Assembly: GCA_017607445.1 (NCBI GenBank)
Contig: JAEVHH010000003.1
Span: 6,138,001-6,202,000 of the forward strand
Length of the DNA stretch: 64,000 bases
DNA from: Histoplasma ohiense
Taxonomy: Eukaryota > Ascomycota > Eurotiomycetes > Onygenales > Ajellomycetaceae
Reading direction: 5' to 3'
Shown here: one piece after another, positions 22,636 through 33,350 of the stretch
Layout: every line of letters starts with the position of its first letter
Numbering within the stretch: the stretch's first letter is position 1
Made by a program: the position numbers and the translations under genes
Notes under the pieces: generated by a model
What the model was told of the DNA's origin: nothing
What the model saw: the letters and a program-made list of their open reading frames with translations, nothing else
The model's database searches: none

Positions 22636-25600
22636 TTATCTCTCTCTACTGAGATGAGTGAGAACTCATAGATGTTGAGAATGATGATATTCTTCAAAAC
22701 AAATGTGAGTTCCCAGGTTGGACAATTGTATTCTACTCATTTGATGAGATATTCACAGTGGTGGCAGTTGATTCTATTGTCAAGAATTGCTTCAATTTCT
22801 CATTTGAGTTTATTGTCTTCTTCTATGATGATGAGTGACTGTCAATTGAAGATTCTCTGTGAGGGGAATGGATCCTCAGCTGTGGGTTGGAGCAGATTCA
22901 TATGAAAGATATTGTGGATGTCAGATGAGATGTCAAGTTGATAATTGTGTGTATCTAGCACTTTCTTCACTGTATATTTAATATGATGATAATCTAGTAT
23001 ATGTGAGAAGTGATCTGTTTTTATGTTCTTGAAGTTCAGTCAGACTTTGTCTTCTATATAGTATCAGATTGCAGAATTTCTTCTGATGTTTGCTTGATTC
23101 TCATAATTTTGTTAAATACTGATTATTGAAGCTTCTGCTCATTTATAAGCTTTCTTCAACTTGCTCACAATGTTCTCTGTCATCTATATGAGGCTGCAGA
23201 TGTGTGTGATTTCTTGAGAAGTCTTGAGAAAGTTCAGAATCTCTAAGTTGTATTCATATAGAAGAAAAAATGAGCTTACATCTGTTGTAGTGAAATCTCA
23301 ACTATTAATTGCAATCTCAGTATGTGACAGCAGATTGCTTCAGTTGTCTTGTATATAATTGCAGAACTTACAGAGAATGTTCTTTATCATTTATATCATT
23401 CTCTCAGTAGCTTCATCAGTCTCTGAGTGGTACACTGTTGATAACTTTCATTTGATTCTTAGTAATTGGCATATGCAGACTCAGAGTGCACTGATGAATT
23501 GACTGTCTCTATCTGACACAATGAATGAAGACAGACTATGCATACAATAGAACAGACTTCTGACAAAAACATCTGCAACTATTTCAATATTCATCTTATC
23601 ACAGAGCTGTAGTATTACACTCTTGCTGAGTCAGTTGACAATAACTAGAATGTTTGTAGAATCTTCATTTTTGAATAAGAAAACTGCAAAATTGATAGTT
23701 ATATCATATCAAGTTCAGTTGAGAATAGATAGAGACTTCAGCATCTTTTTTCAGTGTTCATATCATGTCATCACTGAGCTGCAGTGATCACAGTTGTGTA
23801 TGAACTGACATATATCTTTTGATATATCTGATCAGTAGAATTCTCAGATGATGATGTTGTATATGATTTTGCATTCTGAGTATCTAATCATCAGTGAGTT
23901 ATAAATTTCTTGCATGATCTGTGTTTGTAGAAGTTCTGAATTGAAAACTCATTGTCTATCTTGAAAGTATAAGCAGTTGTTATCATTGATCAAACATGCT
24001 GAGATATTCATTCTTGAGTATACATCTATGAGGAATTGAGATGCTCTGCTTTATACAGCTTCAACAGCTTGTTGTCAGAATTCATCTGCTTTTGTCACTA
24101 GTCTTCATTGTTCTTCAAGCAAGAGTTCTTGAGCTCAGAATTGATTGATATATACACAGAGTTCATCTGATTGTATAGAACTTTCTATAATTGCAGAGTC
24201 AATTAATCAATACTCTCAGTGTTTCCATCTGTCATCTAAGTCATCAGATGGTATATCTTGTTCTCAGTGGGACAGAGCATTCACAAGAATGTTCTCTACT
24301 TCAGATCAATAACAAATTGTAAACAAAAAACAGCTAAGAAACAATGATCAACATATATGTCTCTTGATGAGCTTATAAATGATTGTGAAGTATTCTAAGT
24401 TCTTATGATCAGTGACAATCTCAAACTTCTCAACACTCATAAGTTTGAACTTTCATTTCTCAAGATATTGTATGATTGCTAGAAGCTTCTTGTTGTAGAT
24501 CTTATAGTTGCATTCAGCAGATGACATCTTTTTCAAGATGAAGGCATAAGATTGTAGAACATTTTTATTATCATATTGCATTAATGCTTCATCTACTACA
24601 TAATCTGAGGTGTCTGTTTTGAGAATCATATGCTTATCTGAATTGAATGATTGCAGCATTGAAGTGTTTGTGAACATACACTTCAGCTTTTTGAATGCTG
24701 TGTCTGCTTCATCAATTCATTGAAATATGATGTCTTTCTGAGTCAGATCTATCAGTGGTTGTACAATATCAGAGAAGTCTTTGATGAATCTTCAGTAGAA
24801 GTTGATGAATTCTAGAAAGCTTCTAGTCTCTTTTATCAAGACTGATGTCTCTCAGTTGAGAATTGCTTCCATCTTCTTAGAATTCATGTGTACATCTTTT
24901 TCAGCTTTGATGATGAATTCTAGATAGGTTGTAGACTTGATCTTGAAGTCACATTTATCAATGTCCACTTGCAGTTCAGCTTTTCATAGGCAGTCAAGCA
25001 CTTGTTGTACATGCTTACAGTGCTCAGTGAGTGATTCATTGATGAAGATCAAGATATCATTCATGTATGCTGAGACAATCTCATCAAGCAGATCTTGTAG
25101 AGCTCAGTTAATGTATTTCTGAAATATATTTGAAGCATTCACTAATTCAAAGGGGGTCACTGTCCATTCATATAATCTGTAATATGTATGAAAGGCAGTT
25201 AGCCATTCATCACCTTCATTAATCCTTATCTTGTAGAAGATTACAGAGATGTCAAGTTTTGTAAATCATTTTGCTTTTTCTATTCATTCAAATGTTTCAT
25301 TGATGAGTGGAAGAGAGTATTGATTCTTCTATGTAATTTTGTTGAGTTCTTGATAGTTGACACAGAATTGTAAGCCTTCTTCTGATTTCTTTGCAAACAG
25401 TACAGATGCTGCAGTGAATGAGTTGCTAATACAAATGAAATCTTTGTCTAGTAATCTGTTGAGTGTTTTTTGTAGAATGAGGAGCTTATTGTGTGATATG
25501 CTGTAGAGAGAATCTCAGAATGATTGCAGATTCTTATCATCTTTCTTAATAAGCTTGATTGTATGATTTATATCAGATTCTTGATGAGGGGGAAGCTTTT

Positions 25601-27268
25601 CAGCTTCTTTCTCATTGAACACATCTGTGAAGTCTTTGTACAATTTGAGTAGTTTCTTGCACAGTTTCTTGAGATCTTTGAGTTCTAACTTTTCTAATGC
25701 TTTCTTGATATCTGTCATGCTAGCAGTGAACACTTGGATGTTCTTCTTCTCATGCACTTGATGGATTAGTAGTTTGTATGCTTTCACTGATATCTGGGTG
25801 AGATCAGTGGTTCTATCAACATTCTTCTTGTAAACATGGTTGCCTTCTGGGAAAATAAGGCAGCAGTTGTATATGTTCAACAAGGTTTCAAATTCTGTGA
25901 GCTATAATAGACTGAGCATTAGATTATACTCAAGATTTTGTATTTTATATGCATATACATTCTTTTTCTCATATTCTTCTACATTGACATTAAATCTTAT
26001 CATGTTGTAGAAGATGGATTCTCTGAGATCATCAAATTCACTGAGTTTATATGATTTGAGAAAGAGAATACACTGGAGCTTATGCTTCTCAATCAGCTGA
26101 ATGTCTATAAGAGTGTAGTGAAGAAAACCACTGTCTACCATTGCTCATACATTGACTAAGCTATTTACAATGACAGAAATCATAATTGCATTCACTTGTA
26201 TCTTCTGCTCAAATCTTCAGCTAGCTTTTTGCTTCTTGAGCTCTTGTCTGTATTTTAGAGTGAGAGCTCATCTTTTCTCTGTTCTTGTCTATCCATGAGC
26301 AATACAGTGTTCATGTGTGTGAGGGGTTTACTCAGAGTGATTGCATTTGAACATTGATTCATGAAGTGCTCTGACTTGTTGCAGTGTATGCAGACTTCTC
26401 TGACAATTCAGTCAGTGACATTCTTCTCTGAAATGTTGAGGATTCTCAGATGGCTTGCATTCATGTGTGAGATTCAGTTCATTGATTCTGATTCAGAGAT
26501 GAGGAATGCTGCAGAGCAGTTTGAAGTGTACACATTTGTTCAGTGAAATTCTCTACAATTTTGAAGTGTGTGGAACTGAGACAGATTGTTGTTCAACAGA
26601 TGAAGATCAGTGCAGAATTTGCTGTATATTGAGAACTTCAGACACTCTATACTTCAGTTATGCAATTGAAAGTTCAAGTTCTTGAATAATATGTTGATCT
26701 TGACAGCATCATCTCAGTCTTGCCCATCTTCTTCTAGAAGCTTGTGATTGAATTCAGAAAGATAAATTGTCAATATAACATTCATCTGACAAGTCTGATT
26801 TAGCCAGTTCAATGTCTTGACTTGAAGTGTAGAATTGAGAAAGAGGGAGTTGAGTTGTCAGAAGACTAGCTCTGATGTATGCTGATGATTCTGACAATGA
26901 CTCATTCAGAATTGAAATTTTGCTAATGTGTTGTCATTCAATCTGCTATAAATATACCATATCTGATTGAATAGTGAGTCTATTGCTCATCCATTGATGT
27001 TCAATTTGATGTTCACTTTCAACTTTCATGTGAGATAGAGTGCTAGATCTCTCTCATATTTGTTGAGAATTGAAAGCTTCTCTCTTGAGAGCTTTTCATG
27101 AGATGCAGATGTAGAAGAAATGATGAATGTGAGAGTGTTCATTTCAGCAAGTCATTGTTGCAATTCAGTCATCTGTAGTGTCTGCTGTTGAAGAATGCTT
27201 CATAGATCTAAGTTATTGTCCACTGTGTTCAGATGCAGCAGATGTTTGTAGAATTGCTTGTAGTTCAT
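22636..27268 (-). pseudogene. Gypsy-1 gag-pol-chromodomain relic
   Basis: The gag start codon is at 27268 (MNY...). Recognisable pieces in order on the minus strand: gag with a CX2CX4HX4C zinc knuckle, aspartic protease (VDSGFLHYTLID, in the 26141-25902 frame), RT, RNase H (frame 24677-24453, KTDTSDYVVDEALMQYD) and integrase. The RT box reads Tyr-Met-Asn-Asp instead of YMDD (Asn codon 25059-25061). Very many in-frame stops are present, almost all TGA. The element cannot be autonomous. Confidence 0.85.
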
Positions 27269-27631
27269 TTCAATATCTAAGAATATATAATAATAAAAAA
27301 AAGAAAAGAAATACTTGTAGACACTCAGTTCTCTCACAGACACTATTCACAGTGTTGTGATGCTAAGCTTGATCAAGATTCTTTGTGAACACTATTTACA
27401 GTGTTACAGTTTGTAGACACTCAGATCTTGTAGAACACAGTCAATTGTGTTTTGAATGCTTAGACACAACAGTCTATATAACTAATAATAAGAGCACTCA
27501 GACCCACAAGAGATCTCTTGTAACAACTAGACACTTAAATCTGTAAACAATACACTTAAGTGTAAGAACTGATAATGACACACTCAGATGTAAGAACTAA
27601 TAACAAGACACTTGAGTCTTAAACACAGAAG

Positions 27632-27644
27632 AATCAATTTGTAA
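27632..27644 (-). promoter_or_regulatory. Gypsy-1 primer-binding site, complementary to its own LTR
   Basis: Immediately inside the 5' LTR the sense strand reads TTACAAATTGATT. Its exact reverse complement, AATCAATTTGTAA, lies in the LTR at 27693-27705 (sense), about 61 nt before the LTR 3' end. This is the arrangement of Tf1-type self-priming, where the mRNA 5' end folds back to prime minus-strand synthesis. I did not compare it with tRNA 3' ends. Confidence 0.7.
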
Positions 27645-28114
27645 TGTAACAGACATACTTCAATTAACAATCTAACACTATTCTAATACAGATTACAAAT
27701 TGATTAAGAAAAGAAAGAGAAAAGAAATCAGAAGAAAAGATTGTACAAAGAAAGTTCTTATAGAGAAAAGTTTAAGATGAAAGAATATCAGAAGCTGCTC
27801 CACAGTGGAGCATGAAGTGAAAGAACATTAAGAGATATATGTAAGAATTGTTAGAAGCTATATGAGTGCAGAACATAGAGTGAAGGAATCATTGAGAGCT
27901 ACATGAAAGAATCATTAGAGACTACATGAGTGTGGAACACTGAGTGGGAGAATGTAGAGAGCTATGTGGAAGAATTGTTAGAAACTACACAAGTGCGGAG
28001 CACAGAGTGGAAGAACATTGAGGGTTATGCAAGATCACAATGGTCAGAAACAAGTGGGTGCAGAAGAGGAGTTGATTGTGTAAGTTAATTACTAACAAAT
28101 GCTAATCTGTCACA
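27645..28114 (-). repeat. Gypsy-1 5' LTR
   Basis: 470 bp, same length as its partner, with three full ~63-bp tandem units in the U3-like part. It is followed by the TSD copy TTTAT. Confidence 0.9.
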
Positions 28115-31100
28115 TTTATTCAGCTTTATCAGTCTGCTTGAAAGATACTACAGAACAGCTCTGCTGTATGTATTGATTTGAACTCTATTGTACAGCTGAA
28201 GACAGACAGTGATCACTGTCAAAAGAATCTGTCTACTGTCTTGAAAATTGCAGTTGTTATACAGAACACTCTCAGTGACTCTCATCACTCTCATATCATT
28301 CTTCTAACACTACAACAGCTCAGTGCTGACTTGAGTCTCACATATATTGACTTTCACAGTTCATTATATCTTTCACTGCATTATATTCTACTTTTTCCTT
28401 CTGAAGATCACAGCTGATATGTTGATATGAATGTGCTTGCAGATCTTCCATCTGTCTGCAACAGTTTTGATGATGATGTTGATAATGCTGTTGAAGATGA
28501 AGATGAGCATGGCAGCTGTAGTCTGACTCTGCATATATGATATGCATATCATCTTTTTCAATGAGATGGTGTTGATGCTTCTCTTTTCTGAGCTGAATGT
28601 CTATTTCAGCAGTATTTAGTTGATGTCTATATCAACATTGATGAACAACAGCTGAACTGAGTTCATGCTCATTAATCAGAAATCTGTGCTGATCAATATG
28701 ATGATCTGTGTGATGCTATACAGACAGATGATATGAACTGTAAACAGCTTAGTCATTATATGATATTATCTGCTTCTTATACAGACAGTGAATGTTTTAT
28801 GCATAAACTGTTTCAAAATTCTATAGCAATTGTCTTCAACTATGAATGTTCAACTCTTTTCATTACATTTACAGCTAACTCTGAATGAAAGAAGATTACT
28901 CATGAATTACTCTCTGATCAGACTGCAGTGAATCACTCAGATTTGATTGTATGTATTTTTGCAATAAAGGTTTTTCATTTTCTTGATGTTCTCAAATCTG
29001 AGCAGCTGTTTGAGCTGATGTTGATCAGAATATGAACAATTGAATATCAAAAATATGAACTGTCTCATATGCATCTGTTGATCTGATTAGAGAACTCTGA
29101 GTGATTTTTGTAGTCTGAGACAATTGATGAGATTATATCTGCAGAGCTGTCAAGCACTGCTGAGAATACAGACAGATTGAATGAATTGATCTGTAAATTC
29201 ATGATTCATGATTCATGTAATGCTGATATGATGAGTCTCTGTCACAAGAATGACAGATGTACAAAATATTTTCTCAAGATTTTTCAGAGTGCTACAGCTG
29301 TTGAAGAGAATGACTATTCTTTGTACAGACAGTAGTATGATTCATCTATCTTCTTCAAATGTACTGTCAACAACAGTGAGATTGTAATTGACAATCAATG
29401 AGTTGTTTCATACAATCTCTATCTCATTTATATGTATAAAACTCATATAAACATTGAGGTCTGTGTCTCTGTTGAAGTTATTAAATATATCAACAAATAT
29501 GTCTACAAGGGTCTGAACTGCACTACTCTTCATATCATTGACTTCAATGATGAGATTGATATTCAACTGCACAGACATTATATCAACTCAACTGAGGCTG
29601 TATGACATATATTTGCATTTCATATGCATCAGAAGTTTTCATCAGTTGAGATGTTGTCTATTCATCTATCAAATCATCAGATGATTTACTTTTCTGAATT
29701 CAAATATGAAGATTATAAACATATGATCAAATATTTGACAAATAATATATCTAAGTTCATGGCATTCTTTGTCTACAATCATTCACATTCAGATGCTCAG
29801 TATCTCTATCAAGAATTTCTCTGTCATTTGATTTGAGACAAACATAACTGAAGGTGGAAGAACTGTGTGAAGAGAAGATCAATTGACTGTCTGCTTCATC
29901 TCAGTTCATATAATGATAAGATGTTCTTCTTACAGCTGCTTTTTATTAACATATGTGGTTCTTCAAGCTTTGAGACTCTTCAAACAGTGGATGGTGTTTG
30001 TCACTCTATATTTCATACAGCATACTAGGTGTTTGATCTTCTGTATGATGATAATGAGTGAATCATTACATTTGAATCTGCTGTTGTATTTACAACTGCT
30101 CATCACATACAGTCAGTATTCACCACTGCATTGATTCATGAAGATGTTATAGATTCATCTGTTCTCTGAGCACATTTTCATCATACTCTCTGCAATGATC
30201 TTTCACATCAACTGCTTCAGATGAATTCAGATCATGTGAGCAATGCTTCTGCAGAACATTCATATTATGACTATAATCTGTTTCTTATTCAGCAGCTTCT
30301 GTATGAGTTTGACAGAACTCTTACAGACTTCAATCTGTCTATATACAGCTCTGTATGAGATAATCTTATTGAAAATCAGCTACTTTTTGAGAAGCAGAAC
30401 TATAATCTTATAGAGGAAATCATCACTGCAGATACTCTGCAGATGCAGTTGAATGATGATCAACATCATGCATATAATTCAATTCTAGCTGTGATAGAAT
30501 TACAGTCATCTCACTATTTTATACAGAGTTCAGATGACACTGACAAAATATTTCTTTACAGAACTCTTTATAGTTATCTATATACAGATGAAAAAACTGT
30601 TCTTTGTGTGACTTCTTCTGATATTGCAGCTGTTCTTTTACCACATAACAGAACAGCTTACTCATATTTTATTATCTCAATTGAATTGAATACAGATTCT
30701 GTGTCAAAGATTATCATTCAGAGTGAACTGAGTCATCTGCTGCAGACTGTAGATTTGATTATCTGAAATGAGACTCTCATACAGCATCACTATTGTATGA
30801 AGATTGTTGATCATCTTCTTCAGAATTTATATTCATTAGATGAGCTTTTTGATGATGTCTCTGTTATATTTGATGATGATTTTGCACAGACTCTGTCTAT
30901 TGTGCTGTGTGACAGCTGTGCTGTAGTTGTTGCAGCTTGCCTGCAGCATTCACATATATGACAGCAGTTAACTGTACTACACTTGACAAGGAATATGAGG
31001 CTAGCTGTTGATAATGATAACATGATATTTGTGAATTGACTTGATCAAATGTTATATAATTCAGACTGCATTGACTGTATTGATCTTCCACTCTATATTC

Positions 31101-31787
31101 ATTGAGCTGCTAACATCAGTGCACTGTGTGAGAGGGTGTTTTCTACAGCTGAATTTAGAACTGCAGCAGTTCACTCTGATTACTTCAAAAATCATATCAT
31201 TCTCACTGTATTAAATCAAAATGCATTCTGCATTAATGAACAGATTATGATGATCATGTCAGAGAACATTCATACATTCTATACTGCAGATATGGCTCAT
31301 ACAGATGATCTGACTCTGAGCTGTGAAGAGTTCTTCCACAAATATCTGACTGTCATTAACTGTTCAACTCTGCTATCATTTATATTGAGATTGAAAGTGA
31401 GCACTTCTATTATACTTCTGCAAAATCTCCAGCCATCTGAAGGACTCTGCAACAGCACAAGAATGATTATTCAGTGAATGACAACTCATTTACTTGAGAT
31501 GAAGATTATATTCAGTATATATAAAAGTTCAGTTCATATATTGCCACAGATTGATCTACATACTCAATCTATTGAGATTTCATTTGATATGACTCATCAT
31601 CAGTTTTCAGTCTGTTCATGTTTTGCAATGACAATTAATAAGTCTCAGAGGCAGTCTCTTTCTACAGTTGATATTGATCTCAGAAACCTCATATTCTCAC
31701 ATAATCAGCTGTATATTGCACTCTTTCAAACTACAGATATCAGTCAGTTGACTGTTCTGCTGAATGAGAATGATGAGAGATATACAT
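28115..31787 (+). pseudogene. Helitron Rep/PIF1-like helicase, central and C-terminal segment
   Basis: Continues the frame broken at 22165. Early part: LFITFTANSE, HFLDVLKSEQLFE, EYQKYELSHMHLLI, matching the Helitron Rep (HUH) region with HMHLL. Then KYINKYVYKG and FYMKYL-like blocks. The helicase follows at about 30443-31787: a degraded Walker A (SDDTDKIFLYRTL, from a GGTGKT-type loop), VTSSDIAAVLL, MTINKSQRQSLSTVDIDL and LYIALFQTTDIS. Trp, Gly and Arg positions are the ones lost, with TGA stops throughout. It ends after ACA T at 31787, where Element-2 is inserted. Confidence 0.85.
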
Positions 31788-31969
31788 TGTAATAGACGCA
31801 ACAGAGATATCTATATTAGAAAATAGCTATGTGATGATAGAAGAACACAGAACACATCAGAATTAATGAGAAGGAATATAGCACACAGCATCATAGACAG
31901 CTGTAGCACATGGTGGTCATCTATATAATGCTTGCTGATATCTGTAGATATTAGGAGAACAGTGATTAG
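31788..31969 (+). repeat. Element-2 5' LTR, first part
   Basis: Begins TGTAATAGACGC and aligns along its length with 57869 onward of the 3' LTR. It is interrupted after AGTGATTAG by Gypsy-3, whose TSD is the last five bases, ATTAG. Confidence 0.92.
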
Positions 31970-32451
31970 TGTGACAGGTTAGCACTCATTAGTAATTAAC
32001 TTATGCAATCAACTCTCCTTCTGCATCTGCTTGTTTCTGATTGCTGTGATCTTGTGTAATTCTCAATGTTCTTCTGCTCTGTGCTCTGTGCTCATATAGT
32101 TTCTAATGATTCTTCTGTGTAGCTCTTAATGTTCTTCTGCTCTGTGCTCTGTGCTTGTGTAGTCTCTAATAATTCTTCTGTGTAGCTTCTAACATTCTTC
32201 TGCTCTGTGTTCTGCACTTGTGTAGTCTCTAATGATTCTTCTGTGTAGCTCTCAATGATTCCCCTGTCTCACATTCTGTGCTCATGTAGTCTCTAACAAT
32301 TCTTACATGTACTTCTTAATGTTCTTTCACTCTGTGCTCCACTGTGGAGTGGCTTCTGATATTCTTCTGCTCTGAACTTTTCTCTATAAGAACCTTCTTT
32401 GTATGACCTTTTCTTCTGATTTCTTTTCTCTTTCTTTTCTTAATCAATTTG
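31970..32451 (+). repeat. Gypsy-3 5' LTR, first part
   Basis: Starts TGTGACAGGTTAGCA. Contains four ~63-bp tandem units, each with a GTTCTTCTGCTCTGTG core. It stops after CAATTTG, where Gypsy-2 is inserted (TSD ATTTG, 32447-32451), and continues at 38522. Confidence 0.9.
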
Positions 32452-32984
32452 TGTGATGGGTTAGCACCCGTTAGTAATTAACTTATGCAACCAACTCCCC
32501 TCCTGCACCCGCTTGTTCCTGGCCGTTGTGACCTCGTGTAACCCTTGATGTTCTTCCGCTCCATGCTCCGTGCTTGTGTAGTTTCTAACAATTCTTTCAT
32601 ATAGCTCTTAATGTTCTTCTGCTCTGTGCTCTGTGCTTGTGTAGTCTCTAATGATTCTTCCATATAGCTTCTTATGTTCCTCTGCTCTGTGTTCTGCACT
32701 TGCATAGTCTCTAACAATTCTTCTGCATAGCTTCTTATGTTCTTCTGCTCTGCATTCCACACTTGTGTAACTTCTAATGATTCTTACACATACCCCTTAA
32801 TGTTCTTCCGCTCTGTGCTCCACTGTGGAGCGGCTTCTGATATTCTTCCACCCCAAACTTTCCCCTATAAGAACCCCCTTTGTACGACCTTTTCTTCTGA
32901 TTTCTTTTCTCTTTCTTTCCTTAATCAATTTGTAATCTGTAATTAGGATAGTACCAAATCATTAATTGAAGTACACCCATTACA
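32452..32984 (+). repeat. Gypsy-2 5' LTR with 63-bp tandem units
   Basis: 533 bp, TGTGATGGG...CCATTACA. Contains four full units of about 63 bp between roughly 32545 and 32800, then a partial unit. The first ~90 bp keep several CpG and CC dinucleotides that other copies have lost. The candidate mRNA start AATCAATTTGTAA is at 32923-32935. Confidence 0.9.
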
Positions 32985-32997
32985 TTATGAATTGATT
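32985..32997 (+). promoter_or_regulatory. Gypsy-2 primer-binding site, self-complementary to LTR
   Basis: TTATGAATTGATT directly after the LTR. It pairs with LTR positions 32923-32935 (AATCAATTTGTAA) except at one CpG-derived dinucleotide: TG on one side and TG on the other both fit decay of an ancestral CG. The Gypsy-3 3' LTR has CA at the same place. Confidence 0.65.
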
Positions 32998-33350
32998 CTT
33001 CTGTGTTTAAGGTCTGAGTGCCTTGTTATTAGTTCTTATGCCTGAGTGTGTTGTTACCAGTTCTTACATCTGAGTGTGTTGTTTACAGGCCTGAGTGTCT
33101 AGTTGTTACAAGAGATCCCTCATGGGCCTGAGTGCTCTTATTGTTAGTTATATAGACTGTTGTGCTTAAGTGTCTGAAACACAATTGACTGTGTTCTATG
33201 AGGCCTGAGTGTCTATGAACTGTAATGCTGTGAATAGTGTTCACAAAGAAGCTTGATCAAGCTTAGTGCTGCAACACTGTGAATAGTGTCTGTGAGAGGA
33301 CTGAGTATTCCTTTTCTTTTTTTTATTATTATATATTCTTAGATATCAAA
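32998..33350 (+). other. Gypsy-2 untranslated leader with repeats and 16-bp palindrome
   Basis: Non-coding leader between the primer site and gag. It contains several copies of a CTGAGTG...TTGTTA...AGTTCTTA motif (about 35 bp apart). Near 33249-33264 the perfect palindrome AAGCTTGATCAAGCTT is flanked on both sides by CTGTGAATAGTG. The same layout occurs in Gypsy-3 (38858-38873) and, with a mismatch, in Gypsy-1. A role in RNA dimerisation or packaging is possible but is inference. Confidence 0.6.

Larger units (their letters stand above)
22166..28114 (-). mobile_element. Gypsy-1: full-length chromovirus, minus strand
   Basis: 5949 bp bounded by two 470-bp LTRs (TGTAAC...TGTCACA on the plus strand) and a perfect 5-bp duplication TTTAT (22161-22165 and 28115-28119). 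It carries gag, protease, RT, RNase H, integrase and a chromodomain remnant, all decayed. It belongs to the same family as Gypsy-2 and Gypsy-3. Its LTRs are 63 bp shorter than the 533-bp LTR, exactly one tandem unit. Confidence 0.92.

Noticed and set aside
21000..32000. Regular TGA-rich pattern suggesting an alternative genetic code
   Set aside because: TGA replaces both Arg and Trp positions, and flanking genes use the standard code. Context-dependent C-to-T decay explains it better.
32545..32800. Evenly spaced repeats resembling a CRISPR array
   Set aside because: The units are contiguous imperfect tandem repeats inside an LTR, with no distinct spacers, in a eukaryotic sequence.
31970..32984. 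Two adjacent LTR-like sequences read as a tandem LTR duplication
   Set aside because: The first ends exactly at a 5-bp TSD (ATTTG) and resumes at 38522, so it is one LTR split by the Gypsy-2 insertion.
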